42,910 nt of DNA from Candidatus Allofournierella merdipullorum (lineage in GTDB: Bacteria > Bacillota > Clostridia > Oscillospirales > Ruminococcaceae), in contig DXBV01000030.1 of the NCBI GenBank assembly GCA_019116345.1, forward strand, positions 1-42,910. Reading direction: 5' to 3'. Position numbers and translations under genes: made by a program. Below, piece by piece: positions 13,322 to 20,712 of this stretch (within the stretch, counting starts at the first letter, position 1; each line of letters opens with the position of its first letter). The notes below the pieces were generated by a model. That model was not told the DNA's origin and searched no databases. It saw only the letters and a program-made list of their open reading frames with translations.

Positions 13322-14647
13322 TCACCGTTTTTCAAAAGCGCGGCGCGCCGCCTCCAGCACAGTTTCCAGAGGCACTCCGGCAGCCGCCGCGGCGGCCGCC
13401 GCCTGGTCAAATTCCGCCTTGGCCTTGGCCGGCGCGGCGGGCGAAAACTTCACGTCCACCGGGCCGTAAGGGGTGTCCACCCGGCGGCATTCCCGGGGCT
13501 GCACGGTGCGCTCCATCTCACAGCGGCGCACCCCCCAGCTGGTAGTATGGGCCAGCATCAGGCCGCAAAGACGGTCGGCGTCCGCCGGGCGGCACAGGCA
13601 GCACAGCTTCACCGCCGGGCGGTTCTTCTTCATCTGGATGGCCTCGGTGTAAACGTCCAGCGCGCCGGCCGCCAGCAGCACTCCGGCGGCGTAGGCAATG
13701 GCCTCGCCGGTCATATCGTCCAGGTTGCAGGCCAGTTCCGCAACGCGCTCACGTCCGCCGTTTGCGCTCTCGCCCCAGAAGGCCCGCACCACGTTGGCGG
13801 CGGCGAAGTCCTTGTTGCCAGTGCCAACGCCCACAGCCCCGACCGTCATGGCGGGCATCGGCCCGAAGGAGGAGGCAAAGGTGCGCAGCAGCGCCGCGCC
13901 GGTGGGGGTACACAGTTCCGCCTTCACATCGCCGCTGTAACAGGGGATGCCCCGCACCAGCCACGCGGTGGCGGGGGCGGGCACCGGCAGCACGCCGTGG
14001 GCGCACTTCACCTGGCCGCTGCCCAGATTCACCGGGCTGGCCACCACCCGGTCGGGAGCCAGCCACTCCATCAGCAGGCACACCGCCGTCACGTCCGCCA
14101 CAGCGTCCAGCGCACCCACCTCGTGGAAGTGCACCAACTCCACCGGCTGGCCGTGGGCATGGGCCTCGGCCTCGGCGATGAGTCCGTAGACCTCCATGGT
14201 CTTTTTCTTCACAGACTCCGGTACGGGCAGCCCCTCCACGATGGCCCGCACATCCGCCAGACTGGCGTGATGGTGGCCGTGATGATGCTCATGTTCATGG
14301 CCGTGCTCGTGGTCATGTTCATGCTCGTGTTCATGATGATGCTCGTGTTCGTGCTCATGGGTATGCTCATGCTCGTGAGGATGCCCATGGTCATGAATAT
14401 GGGCCTCTTCCGCCCCGCCGCAGGGCACGTCGTGGCTGTGCTCCTCCTCGCCGTGGGCCAGCACGGTCACATGCAGGCCCCGCACGCCGCATTTCTCGGC
14501 GGGGTCCACCCGCACCTGTACGCCGGGGATGGCGTTCATCACCTGCAAAAACTCCTGCCGCCGCTCTTCGGGTAAAAGGTCCAGCAAAGCCGCGGTGAGC
14601 ATATCCCCCGCCGCGCCCATGTTGCATTCCAGAAACAGCGTTTTCAT
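13322..14647 (-). CDS. larC: Nickel-pincer cofactor biosynthesis protein LarC (nickel insertase)
   Basis: The 441-aa protein is the CTP-dependent cyclometallase that puts nickel into the pyridinium-dithio cofactor of lactate racemase and related enzymes. It opens with FLECNMGAAGDML. HFHEVGALDAVADV is the central motif, and CNLDDMTGEAI begins the C-terminal region. Residues 83-127 contain 26 His in 45 positions, mostly His-Glu/Asp alternation, a nickel-binding stretch common in this family but long here. In Lactobacillus plantarum LarC is made from two frames by programmed frameshifting; here it is one frame. Third gene of larE-larB-larC, with GGAGGA before ATG. Confidence 0.93.
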   Translation of the reverse strand: MKTLFLECNMGAAGDMLTAALLDLLPEERRQEFLQVMNAIPGVQVRVDPAEKCGVRGLHVTVLAHGEEEHSHDVPCGGAEEAHIHDHGHPHEHEHTHEHEHEHHHEHEHEHDHEHGHEHEHHHGHHHASLADVRAIVEGLPVPESVKKKTMEVYGLIAEAEAHAHGQPVELVHFHEVGALDAVADVTAVCLLMEWLAPDRVVASPVNLGSGQVKCAHGVLPVPAPATAWLVRGIPCYSGDVKAELCTPTGAALLRTFASSFGPMPAMTVGAVGVGTGNKDFAAANVVRAFWGESANGGRERVAELACNLDDMTGEAIAYAAGVLLAAGALDVYTEAIQMKKNRPAVKLCCLCRPADADRLCGLMLAHTTSWGVRRCEMERTVQPRECRRVDTPYGPVDVKFSPAAPAKAKAEFDQAAAAAAAAGVPLETVLEAARRAFEKR

Positions 14648-14651
14648 GCCG

Positions 14652-15413
14652 TCAATCCTCCTTCGCCATGTGGTTGATCATGCTGGCCAGATACCCCGCG
14701 CCGAAGCCGTTGTCGATGTTCACCACGCTCACCCCGCTGGCGCAGGAGTTGAGCATCGAGAGCAGCGCCGACAGCCCGCCGAAGTTGGCCCCGTAGCCCA
14801 CGCTGGTGGGCACGGCGATCACCGGGCAGTCCACAAGGCCGCCCACCACGCTGGCCAGCGCCCCTTCCATGCCCGCCACGGCGATGACCACCCTGGCCTG
14901 CATCAGCACGTCCAGCCTCGCCAGCAGCCGGTGCAGCCCGGCCACGCCCACGTCGTAGACCCGCTCCACCCGGTTGCCCATGGCTTCGGCGGTGCGGGCG
15001 GCTTCTTCGCAGACGGCCATGTCGCTGGTTCCGCCGCTGACCACGGCGATGAGGCCCTTGGGGTCCTCAATGGGAGCCGGGTCGGCAAGCCCGAAGCGGG
15101 AGAGAGGGTCATAGTCCAGCGGAACGCCCTCCCCCTTCACCTTCTCGGCAGCCTCGGCGCTCATGCGGGTAACGATGATGTTCTTCGCGCCCCGCCCGGC
15201 CATGGCCCGCAAAATGCCCGCGATCTGTTCCGGGGTCTTGCCCGCTCCGTAAATGACCTCCTGGGCCCCCTGGCGCAGGCCCCGGTGGTGATCCACCTTG
15301 GCGTAACCCAGATCCTCAAAGGGCTGCATCTTCATCTGCAAAAGCGCGTCCCGGGGGCTGGTCTCGCCCGCTTTCACCCGCTCCAGAAGTTCCAGCATTT
15401 CCTGCTGTTCCAT
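14652..15413 (-). CDS. larB: Nickel-pincer cofactor biosynthesis protein LarB (carboxylase/hydrolase)
   Basis: The 253-aa protein carboxylates the pyridinium ring of nicotinic acid adenine dinucleotide and cleaves its phosphoanhydride, the first step of nickel-pincer synthesis. The C-terminal two thirds resemble the PurE/AIR-carboxylase fold, with VVSGGTSDMAVCEEA, YDVGVAGLHRLL, VAGMEGALASVVGGLVDCP (near residues 180-198) and VPTSVGYGANFGG. The N-terminal part has the usual LarB start, LLERVKAGETSPRDAL. It begins three bases after larE with GGAGGAG inside the larE end. Confidence 0.94.
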   Translation of the reverse strand: MEQQEMLELLERVKAGETSPRDALLQMKMQPFEDLGYAKVDHHRGLRQGAQEVIYGAGKTPEQIAGILRAMAGRGAKNIIVTRMSAEAAEKVKGEGVPLDYDPLSRFGLADPAPIEDPKGLIAVVSGGTSDMAVCEEAARTAEAMGNRVERVYDVGVAGLHRLLARLDVLMQARVVIAVAGMEGALASVVGGLVDCPVIAVPTSVGYGANFGGLSALLSMLNSCASGVSVVNIDNGFGAGYLASMINHMAKED

Positions 15414-15416
15414 GTT

Positions 15417-16166
15417 TCACTCCTCCTTCCGGGGCGCAAGGTCCAACAGCACCCCGTCAAACCAGGGCGCCAGCGCCCCGGTGATCTCCCCATGGCGGCG
15501 CACCGCCTCCTCAAACTGGCCGGCGGGCAGCTGCAAACGGCCCAGCCGCCCCAGCACCCGCACTCTCAGGTCGGAAAAGCCCATCGCCATCAGTGCGCCT
15601 TCCGCCCGCTCCACACGCCGAAGGGTCTCAGCTTCCAGCGGAGTGCCGGTGGGCACCCGGGTGGCAAGGCAGGCATAGGCCGGTTTTGCGGCGGTGAACA
15701 GCCCCAGTTCCCGGCTCATGCGCCGCACGTCCGCCTTGGTCAGCCCGCACAGCCGCAGTGGGCTCACCACCTTCAGCTCCGCCAGAGCCCGCATACCGGG
15801 CCGGTCGGAGGCGTCGTCGCTGGCGTTGGTGCCGTCCCACACTTCCGAAAAGCCGTCCGCCGCGGCGGCGCTCACCAGCGCCGAGAAAATCATCCTCTTA
15901 CAATAATAACAGCGCTGCGGCCCGTTGGCCCGCACCTGTTCGTCCTCCAGCGGGCGGGCTTCCAGCACCCGAAGTTCCACCCCCAGCTGCTCGCAGAGAC
16001 GCTTTGCGTCCTCCAGCTCAAAGCCGGGCTGGAACGCACTGTGCACGAAATAGGGCTGCACCCGGCATCCCGCCTTCACCGCCGCCGCCAGCAAAAGGGC
16101 GGAATCGGTGCCTCCGGAAAAGGCCAGCGCCGCGGCTTTGCCCCGCAAAAATTCTTCCAGCTTCAT
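15417..16166 (-). CDS. larE: Sulfur transferase LarE (PP-loop), three-cysteine type
   Basis: The 249-aa protein adenylates the pincer precursor and inserts sulfur. The PP-loop SGGTDS is near the N-terminus (17-22 from this start). RCYYCK supplies a Cys-x-x-Cys pair and KPAYACLATR the third cysteine; from this start they fall at about 86, 89 and 166. The single-Cys LarE of Lactobacillus plantarum sacrifices its own sulfur. A CxxC plus C set is typical of LarE proteins that hold a [4Fe-4S] cluster and may act catalytically. ATG 16166 is preferred over GTG 16172 because GAGG is then seven bases upstream. First gene of larECB. Confidence 0.92.
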   Translation of the reverse strand: MKLEEFLRGKAAALAFSGGTDSALLLAAAVKAGCRVQPYFVHSAFQPGFELEDAKRLCEQLGVELRVLEARPLEDEQVRANGPQRCYYCKRMIFSALVSAAAADGFSEVWDGTNASDDASDRPGMRALAELKVVSPLRLCGLTKADVRRMSRELGLFTAAKPAYACLATRVPTGTPLEAETLRRVERAEGALMAMGFSDLRVRVLGRLGRLQLPAGQFEEAVRRHGEITGALAPWFDGVLLDLAPRKEE

Positions 16167-16183
16167 CCCCACACCTCAAATCA

Positions 16184-16248
16184 CTAAAAAATGCCGCGAA
16201 AGCGCCGCCCTTCGCCGCATGGCGGGGCAGCCTTGCCTTCGTGGCATT
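16184..16248 (-). terminator. Terminator hairpin in the larECB leader (possible attenuator)
   Basis: A 13-bp stem with one mismatch (AATGCCACGAAGG / CTTTCGCGGCATT in RNA sense, 16236-16248 and 16190-16203) encloses a GCTGCCC/GGGCGGC stem and is followed by TTTTTT. Only about 18 bases separate the T-run from the larE start, and the lar promoter lies upstream of the hairpin, so lar transcription must read through it. Confidence 0.75.
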
Positions 16249-16308
16249 CTCTTCGTTGTTTTAAAAAACGCGCCGCCGCGCCTTCCTGACGCGGACTTAT
16301 CGGGTCTT

Positions 16309-16337
16309 ATTGTAGCACAATGGCCGCCGGGTGTAAA
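16309..16337 (-). promoter_or_regulatory. larECB promoter
   Basis: Minus-strand TTTACA (16332-16337), 17 bases, TACAAT (16309-16314), starting just after the stop codon of the PH-domain gene. It predicts a leader of about 135 nt. Confidence 0.75.
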
Positions 16338-16344
16338 GCGAGGC

Positions 16345-16722
16345 TCACAGCAGCTCGCCGTCGTCCTCGTCGCTCATGAACTCCCGGCTGCTCACCCGCT
16401 TAGCCATCCGTTCGGCCTCCACCAGGTCGGAGAGCTTCTCCTTCACGGCGTCGGAGTCGGGGATCCACTTGATGTCGAACTCGGGGGTGGATTTGTCCGC
16501 CGAGCAGCAGTGGATGGTGCCCAGCCCGAACAGGCGCTGGCCCAGCGAGCGGCGCAGGGTCACGTCCATGATGCGGTAGAGGCGCACTTCCTCCTCCTTG
16601 GTATTCAGAATACCGGTCTGAATGAGCAGCTTCTCCTTGGTGAGGACGTATTTCGTAAAGGTCCAGGGCAGGCCGAAGATGATGCGCTTGCGGTCCTGCC
16701 AGACAACGCCGGGTCGCTCCAT
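16345..16722 (-). CDS. Bacterial PH-domain protein (YdbS/YdbT-like, single domain)
   Basis: The protein has 125 aa with GGAGGG six bases before ATG. Residues 10-85 read like the bacterial PH domain: YVLTKEKLLIQTGILNTKEEEVRLYRIMDVT, shown here in parts, then LRRSLGQRLFGLGTIHCC, the usual 'type of sequence that follows the strand-turn-strand core'. No membrane helix is present, unlike YdbS or YdbT. The tail (86-125) is charged and acidic. The role is unknown; the family takes part in membrane-associated stress functions. It has its own promoter and is followed by the lar promoter. Confidence 0.7.
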   Translation of the reverse strand: MERPGVVWQDRKRIIFGLPWTFTKYVLTKEKLLIQTGILNTKEEEVRLYRIMDVTLRRSLGQRLFGLGTIHCCSADKSTPEFDIKWIPDSDAVKEKLSDLVEAERMAKRVSSREFMSDEDDGELL

Positions 16723-16752
16723 GGCGGTCCCTCCTTTTCTGTTCTTCATTAT

Positions 16753-16781
16753 ATTATACAATTCCTGTCTTTTCTTGACAA
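16753..16781 (-). promoter_or_regulatory. Promoter of the PH-domain gene
   Basis: Minus-strand TTGTCA (16776-16781), 17 bases, TATAAT (16753-16758). The -35 lies in the perfect palindrome TTCTTG-A-CAAGAA (16772-16784) that faces the galK promoter. Confidence 0.75.
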
Positions 16782-16817
16782 GAACCCCTCCCGGCCCTGT
16801 ACGCGGCAGGGCATTCA

Positions 16818-16826
16818 TGGTATAAT
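16818..16826 (+). promoter_or_regulatory. galK promoter, extended -10
   Basis: TGGTATAAT is a perfect extended -10 element, 39 bases before the galK ATG. No good -35 lies at the usual distance, as is typical for extended -10 promoters. Confidence 0.65.
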
Positions 16827-16864
16827 GAACGGGACAAAAACGCCCGTGAAAGGGGTCTTATCCA

Positions 16865-18163
16865 ATGAGAAACATCCAACAGCTCCGCGCAGATCTTTCC
16901 GCCGGCCGGTGGGACGCCGCTTTTGCCAGCCTGTACGGCTGCGCCGGCCGCTCCGCCGCCGAATGCCGCGCCCGCTACGCCCGCCTGACCGAGGGCTTTG
17001 CCGCCGCCTTTGGTGACGGCGAGCGGGAGTTTGCCTTCTACTCCGCCCCCGGCCGCACCGAGCTGGGCGGCAACCACACCGACCACCAACACGGCCGCGT
17101 GCTGGCCGCCAGCGTGGATCTGGACGTCATCGCGCTGGCCGCGCCCAACGGCACCAACACGGTGCGTGTGCTCAGCGAAGGCTTTGAGATGGACGTGGTG
17201 GATCTGGACCGTCTGACCCCCGTGGAGGAGGAGGCCAACCACTCCGCCTCCCTCATCCGGGGCGTGTGCGCCGCCTTTGCCGCAAAGGGCTGGCCGGTGC
17301 GGGGTTTCGACGCCTACACCACTTCCGCGGTGCTGAAGGGCAGCGGCCTTTCCAGTTCCGCCGCCTTTGAGGTGCTCATCGGCAACATCGCCAACCATCT
17401 GTTTGCCGGCGCCGAGAGCCCCGTCACCATCGCCCAGATCGGCCAGTACGCCGAGAACGTCTTCTTCGGCAAGCCTTCCGGCCTTTTGGACCAGATGGCC
17501 AGCTCCGTGGGCGGCGTGGTGGCCATGGACTTTGCCGACCCCGCCGCGCCGGTGGTGCGTCCCCTCTCGCTGGACCTGGCGGGCCAGGGCTATGCCCTGT
17601 GCATCGTGGACACCGGCGCTGACCACGCCGACCTCACCGGCGAGTACGCCGCCATTCCCGCCGAGATGAAGGCGGTGGCCGCCGCTCTGGGCGGCCAGGT
17701 GCTGCGGGACGTACCCAAGGAATCCTTCTACAACGCCCTGCCCGCCCTGCGCAAGGAACTGGGCGACCGGGCGGTGCTGCGTGCCTTCCACTTCTACGCC
17801 GACGACGAGCGGGCCGCCCTGCAGGCGGACGCGCTGGCCGCGGGCGAGTTCGACCGCTACCTGCGTCTGGTGAGCGAAAGCGGCGTTTCCAGCTTCAACT
17901 ACCTGCAGAACGTGTTCTGCCGTTCCAAGCCCGCCGAGGAACAGCCGGTGGCCGTGGCGCTGGCGCTGGCGGGCACCCTGCTGGCCGGCCGCGGCGCCCA
18001 CCGCGTGCACGGCGGCGGCTTCGCCGGCACCATCCAGGCCTACGTCCCGCTGGACTTCGTGCCCGCCTTCAAAGCCGGCATGGAGGCACTGCTGGGCGAG
18101 GGGATGTGCCATGTGGTGTCCATCCGCCCGGTGGGCGGCGTCCACCTGACCGAAAACGACTGA
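16865..18163 (+). CDS. galK: Galactokinase (GHMP kinase)
   Basis: The 432-aa enzyme phosphorylates galactose at C1. The sugar-binding motif reads APGRTELGGNHTDHQHGRVL (61-80), matching the GalK signature, but Asn70 replaces the usual Glu of GEHTD. The GHMP phosphate loop is GSGLSSSAAFE (159-169). The presumed catalytic Asp is D209 in SGLLDQM. Motif 3 is HGGGFAGTIQA near the C-terminus. Length is slightly above the family's usual size because of an N-terminal helical extension of about 40 residues. AAAGGGG lies about ten bases before ATG. It forms an operon with galM; no galT or galE is in the window. Confidence 0.9.
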   Translation: MRNIQQLRADLSAGRWDAAFASLYGCAGRSAAECRARYARLTEGFAAAFGDGEREFAFYSAPGRTELGGNHTDHQHGRVLAASVDLDVIALAAPNGTNTVRVLSEGFEMDVVDLDRLTPVEEEANHSASLIRGVCAAFAAKGWPVRGFDAYTTSAVLKGSGLSSSAAFEVLIGNIANHLFAGAESPVTIAQIGQYAENVFFGKPSGLLDQMASSVGGVVAMDFADPAAPVVRPLSLDLAGQGYALCIVDTGADHADLTGEYAAIPAEMKAVAAALGGQVLRDVPKESFYNALPALRKELGDRAVLRAFHFYADDERAALQADALAAGEFDRYLRLVSESGVSSFNYLQNVFCRSKPAEEQPVAVALALAGTLLAGRGAHRVHGGGFAGTIQAYVPLDFVPAFKAGMEALLGEGMCHVVSIRPVGGVHLTEND

Positions 18164-18184
18164 ACGAACGGGAGGGCTGCACCC

Positions 18185-19213
18185 ATGTCTGTGACGAAAG
18201 AACTGTTCCTCACCCTGCCGGACGGCACCCCTGTCCACCGCTATACCCTGGAAAAAGACGGCGTCTCCCTCTCGGTGCTGGACCGGGGTTCCACCCTGCA
18301 GCGGGTGGCTGTGCCCGGCCCGGAAGGCGAGCCTGTGGAAGTGCTGCTGAACTACACTGACCCCGCCGCCTATCTCTCCTGCCCGGACTATCTGGGCGCT
18401 TTTGTGGGGCGGGTGGCCAACCGCATCGCCAAAGGGCATTTTACCCTGGACGGCAAGGAGTATCAGCTGGCCTGCAACAACGGTGAGAACCATCTGCACG
18501 GCGGCGTGGACGGCTTCAACAGCCGGGTGTTCCGCCTTGTCCGGGCGGAGGACGACCTGCTGGAACTGGCCCTCACCAGCCCCGACGGCGACCAGGGCTA
18601 TCCCGGCGAACTGGAGCTTACGGTGCGTTGGAAGCTGCTGGAAGACGGCTTCTCCCTGGAGTGGGAAGCCACGTCGGACAAAGCCACGCCCGCCGCCTTC
18701 ACCTGCCACGCCTACTGGAACCTGGCGGGCAAGGACGCAGGCCCTGAAGCCATGGAAGACCACCGTCTGCGCCTCTTTGCCGATCACTACACTCCGGTGG
18801 GCGAGACTCTCATTCCCACCGGCGAGCTGGCGGCGGTGGAAGGCACCCCCTTCGACTTCACCGCGCCCCACGCCATCGGCGAGCGCATCGGGCAGGATTG
18901 CCCCCAGCTTTCCATCGCCGGCGGCTATGACCACAACTTCGCGCTGGACGCCGCCCCCGGCCCCGACGGTCTGCGCCCGCTGGCCGAGGTGACGAGCCCC
19001 GCCACCGGCATCACCATGACGGTGGAGACCACCCTGCCCGGCGTGCAGTTCTACTCGGGCAACTTCATGCAGGGCCACGCAAAGCGCAGCGGCTTCTGTC
19101 TGGAGCCCCAGACCTTCCCCGACGCGGTGAACCAGCCCGCCTTCGGCCAGGACGTCATCCTGCGCCCCGGCCAGGTCCGCCGCGACGCCATCCGCTGGCG
19201 TTTCAGCCTGTAA
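18185..19213 (+). CDS. galM: Aldose 1-epimerase (mutarotase)
   Basis: The 342-aa enzyme interconverts alpha and beta anomers of galactose or glucose, feeding galactokinase. Family motifs are present: GAFVGRVANRI, NNGENHLHGG with the first active-site His, TCHAYWNLAG with the second His, and a C-terminal CLEPQTFPDAVNQ carrying the catalytic Glu. It lies 21 bases after galK with GGAGGG before ATG, so the two are co-transcribed. A strong terminator follows. Confidence 0.95.
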   Translation: MSVTKELFLTLPDGTPVHRYTLEKDGVSLSVLDRGSTLQRVAVPGPEGEPVEVLLNYTDPAAYLSCPDYLGAFVGRVANRIAKGHFTLDGKEYQLACNNGENHLHGGVDGFNSRVFRLVRAEDDLLELALTSPDGDQGYPGELELTVRWKLLEDGFSLEWEATSDKATPAAFTCHAYWNLAGKDAGPEAMEDHRLRLFADHYTPVGETLIPTGELAAVEGTPFDFTAPHAIGERIGQDCPQLSIAGGYDHNFALDAAPGPDGLRPLAEVTSPATGITMTVETTLPGVQFYSGNFMQGHAKRSGFCLEPQTFPDAVNQPAFGQDVILRPGQVRRDAIRWRFSL

Positions 19214-19220
19214 ATGATGC

Positions 19221-19259
19221 AAAAAGCCGCCCCCGTGCGCTGCACGGGGGCGGCTTTTT
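19221..19259. terminator. Bidirectional terminator between galM and ybaK
   Basis: An 18-bp perfect stem AAAAAGCCGCCCCCGTGC / GCACGGGGGCGGCTTTTT with a GCT loop serves both convergent operons. Confidence 0.95.
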
Positions 19260-19277
19260 CTGTTTTGTTTTTCGGGG

Positions 19278-19757
19278 TCAGGCCGGGTCGTTCCAGCCCT
19301 TGCACACGTCCACCCAGCCTTTCGGCGCGGCATACCGCTCCAACTCGGGGATGGTCAGCTCAATGGCGCTGTTGGAACTGCCGCAGGCGGGAAACACCGT
19401 CTCGAACCGCTTGAGGGATTCGTCCAGCCACACTTCCACGCCTTCGTTCACGGCGAAGGGGCACACGCCTCCCACCGCATGGCCCACCAGCTCCACCGCC
19501 TGCTCAGGGGTGAGCATCTTGGCCTTGAGGCCGAACTGCGCCTTGAATTTCGGGTTGTCGATGCGGGCGTCGCCGGCGGCAACCACCAGCAACGGCCCCG
19601 CCGGGCCCATAAAGGAGAGGGTCTTGGCGATGCGTTTGCCTTCGCAGCCCAATGCCAGCGCGGCCAGTTCCACCGTGGCGCTGGAAACGTCGAACTCCCG
19701 CACCCGGTCCGCAAGCCCCACCGACGCAAAATACCCTTTCACCCGTTCAATGGACAT
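19278..19757 (-). CDS. ybaK: YbaK/EbsC-type aminoacyl-tRNA deacylase
   Basis: The 159-aa protein belongs to the YbaK/ProRS-INS family, which hydrolyses mischarged tRNAs, typically Cys- or Ala-tRNA(Pro). The conserved Lys of the family is K45 in IAKTLSF, and GHAVGGVCPFAV is the diagnostic glycine loop. Length is normal for a free-standing member. It is the last gene of the pentose operon, 16 bases after the transketolase C-terminal subunit, a functional mismatch that probably reflects operon drift. Confidence 0.88.
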   Translation of the reverse strand: MSIERVKGYFASVGLADRVREFDVSSATVELAALALGCEGKRIAKTLSFMGPAGPLLVVAAGDARIDNPKFKAQFGLKAKMLTPEQAVELVGHAVGGVCPFAVNEGVEVWLDESLKRFETVFPACGSSNSAIELTIPELERYAAPKGWVDVCKGWNDPA

Positions 19758-19773
19758 TGCTTTTCTCCCCTTT

Positions 19774-20712
19774 TTACACTTCGCGGCAGGCCTTGGCGAT
19801 GCCCGCGGCGTCCAGCCCGAACTGGGTCAGCAGCTCCTTGGCGGGGCCGGAATGGCCAAACTCGTCCTTCACGCCCACGCGCTTGACCTTGCAGGCCACG
19901 CCCGCCTCGGCGATGGCGGCGCACACCGCTTCGCCCAAACCGCCGATGACCGAATGCTCCTCACAGGTGACCACCTTGCCGCACTCGCGGGCGGCCTTCA
20001 GCACCAGTTCGGTGTCCAGGGGTTTGATGCTGCACAGGTTGATGACCCGGGCGTTCACGCCCTCGGCGGCCAGCTGCTCGGCAGCCTTCAGCGCCTCGGC
20101 GGTCTCCAGGCCGGTGGCCAGGATGGCCAGGTCGTCGCCGTCCCGCAGCACTTCGCCCTTGCCGATTTCGAATTTGTAATTGGCCTCGTCGTGGAACACC
20201 GGCACCGCCAGACGGCCAAAACGCAGGTAAACGGGGCCCTCGTGCTCGTAAGCGGCCTTCACCGCGGCCTTGGCTTCCACGTCGTCCGCCGGGCACAGCA
20301 CCACCATGCCGGGGATGGAGCGCATCAGCGCAAAGTCCTCGCAGCACTGGTGGGAAGCGCCGTCCTCGCCCACGGAGATGCCGCCGTGGGTGGCGCCGAT
20401 CTTCACGTTCAGATGGGGGTAGCCCACCGAGTTGCGCACCTGCTCAAAGGCGCGCCCCGCGGCGAACATGGCAAAGCTGGAAGCGAACGGCACAAGGCCC
20501 GCCGCCGCCATGCCCGCCGCCACGCCGATCATGTTCTGCTCGGCGATGCCGCAGTCGAAATGGCGCTCCGGGAACGCCTTTTTGAAAACGCCGGTCTTGG
20601 TGGCGGCCGCCAGGTCCGCGTCCAGCACCACCAGATCCTCATGCTCCTTGCCCAGTTCCACCAGCGCGGCGCCGTAGCTGTCGCGGGTGGCGATGGTCTT
20701 CACTTCGCTCAT
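19774..20712 (-). CDS. Transketolase, C-terminal subunit
   Basis: The 312-aa half carries the pyrimidine-binding and C-terminal domains. FDCGIAEQNMIG contains the Glu that activates thiamine diphosphate, and GATHGGISVGEDGASHQ is the substrate-binding loop. Splitting of transketolase into two chains is common in Clostridia and archaea. Its ATG overlaps the stop of the N-terminal subunit gene (ATGA), so the chains are made in equal amounts. The enzyme moves two-carbon units between pentose and hexose phosphates. Confidence 0.93.
   Translation of the reverse strand: MSEVKTIATRDSYGAALVELGKEHEDLVVLDADLAAATKTGVFKKAFPERHFDCGIAEQNMIGVAAGMAAAGLVPFASSFAMFAAGRAFEQVRNSVGYPHLNVKIGATHGGISVGEDGASHQCCEDFALMRSIPGMVVLCPADDVEAKAAVKAAYEHEGPVYLRFGRLAVPVFHDEANYKFEIGKGEVLRDGDDLAILATGLETAEALKAAEQLAAEGVNARVINLCSIKPLDTELVLKAARECGKVVTCEEHSVIGGLGEAVCAAIAEAGVACKVKRVGVKDEFGHSGPAKELLTQFGLDAAGIAKACREV

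Noticed and set aside
14270-14400. Short tandem repeats that could look like a microsatellite or array
   Set aside because: They are His-Glu/Asp codons of the LarC nickel-binding tract, in frame and without spacers, so not a CRISPR or mobile repeat.
16754-19333. An 859-codon open frame antisense to galK and galM
   Set aside because: It mirrors two well-supported enzymes, has low-complexity Gly/His/Ala composition, and is the expected result of high GC at third positions.
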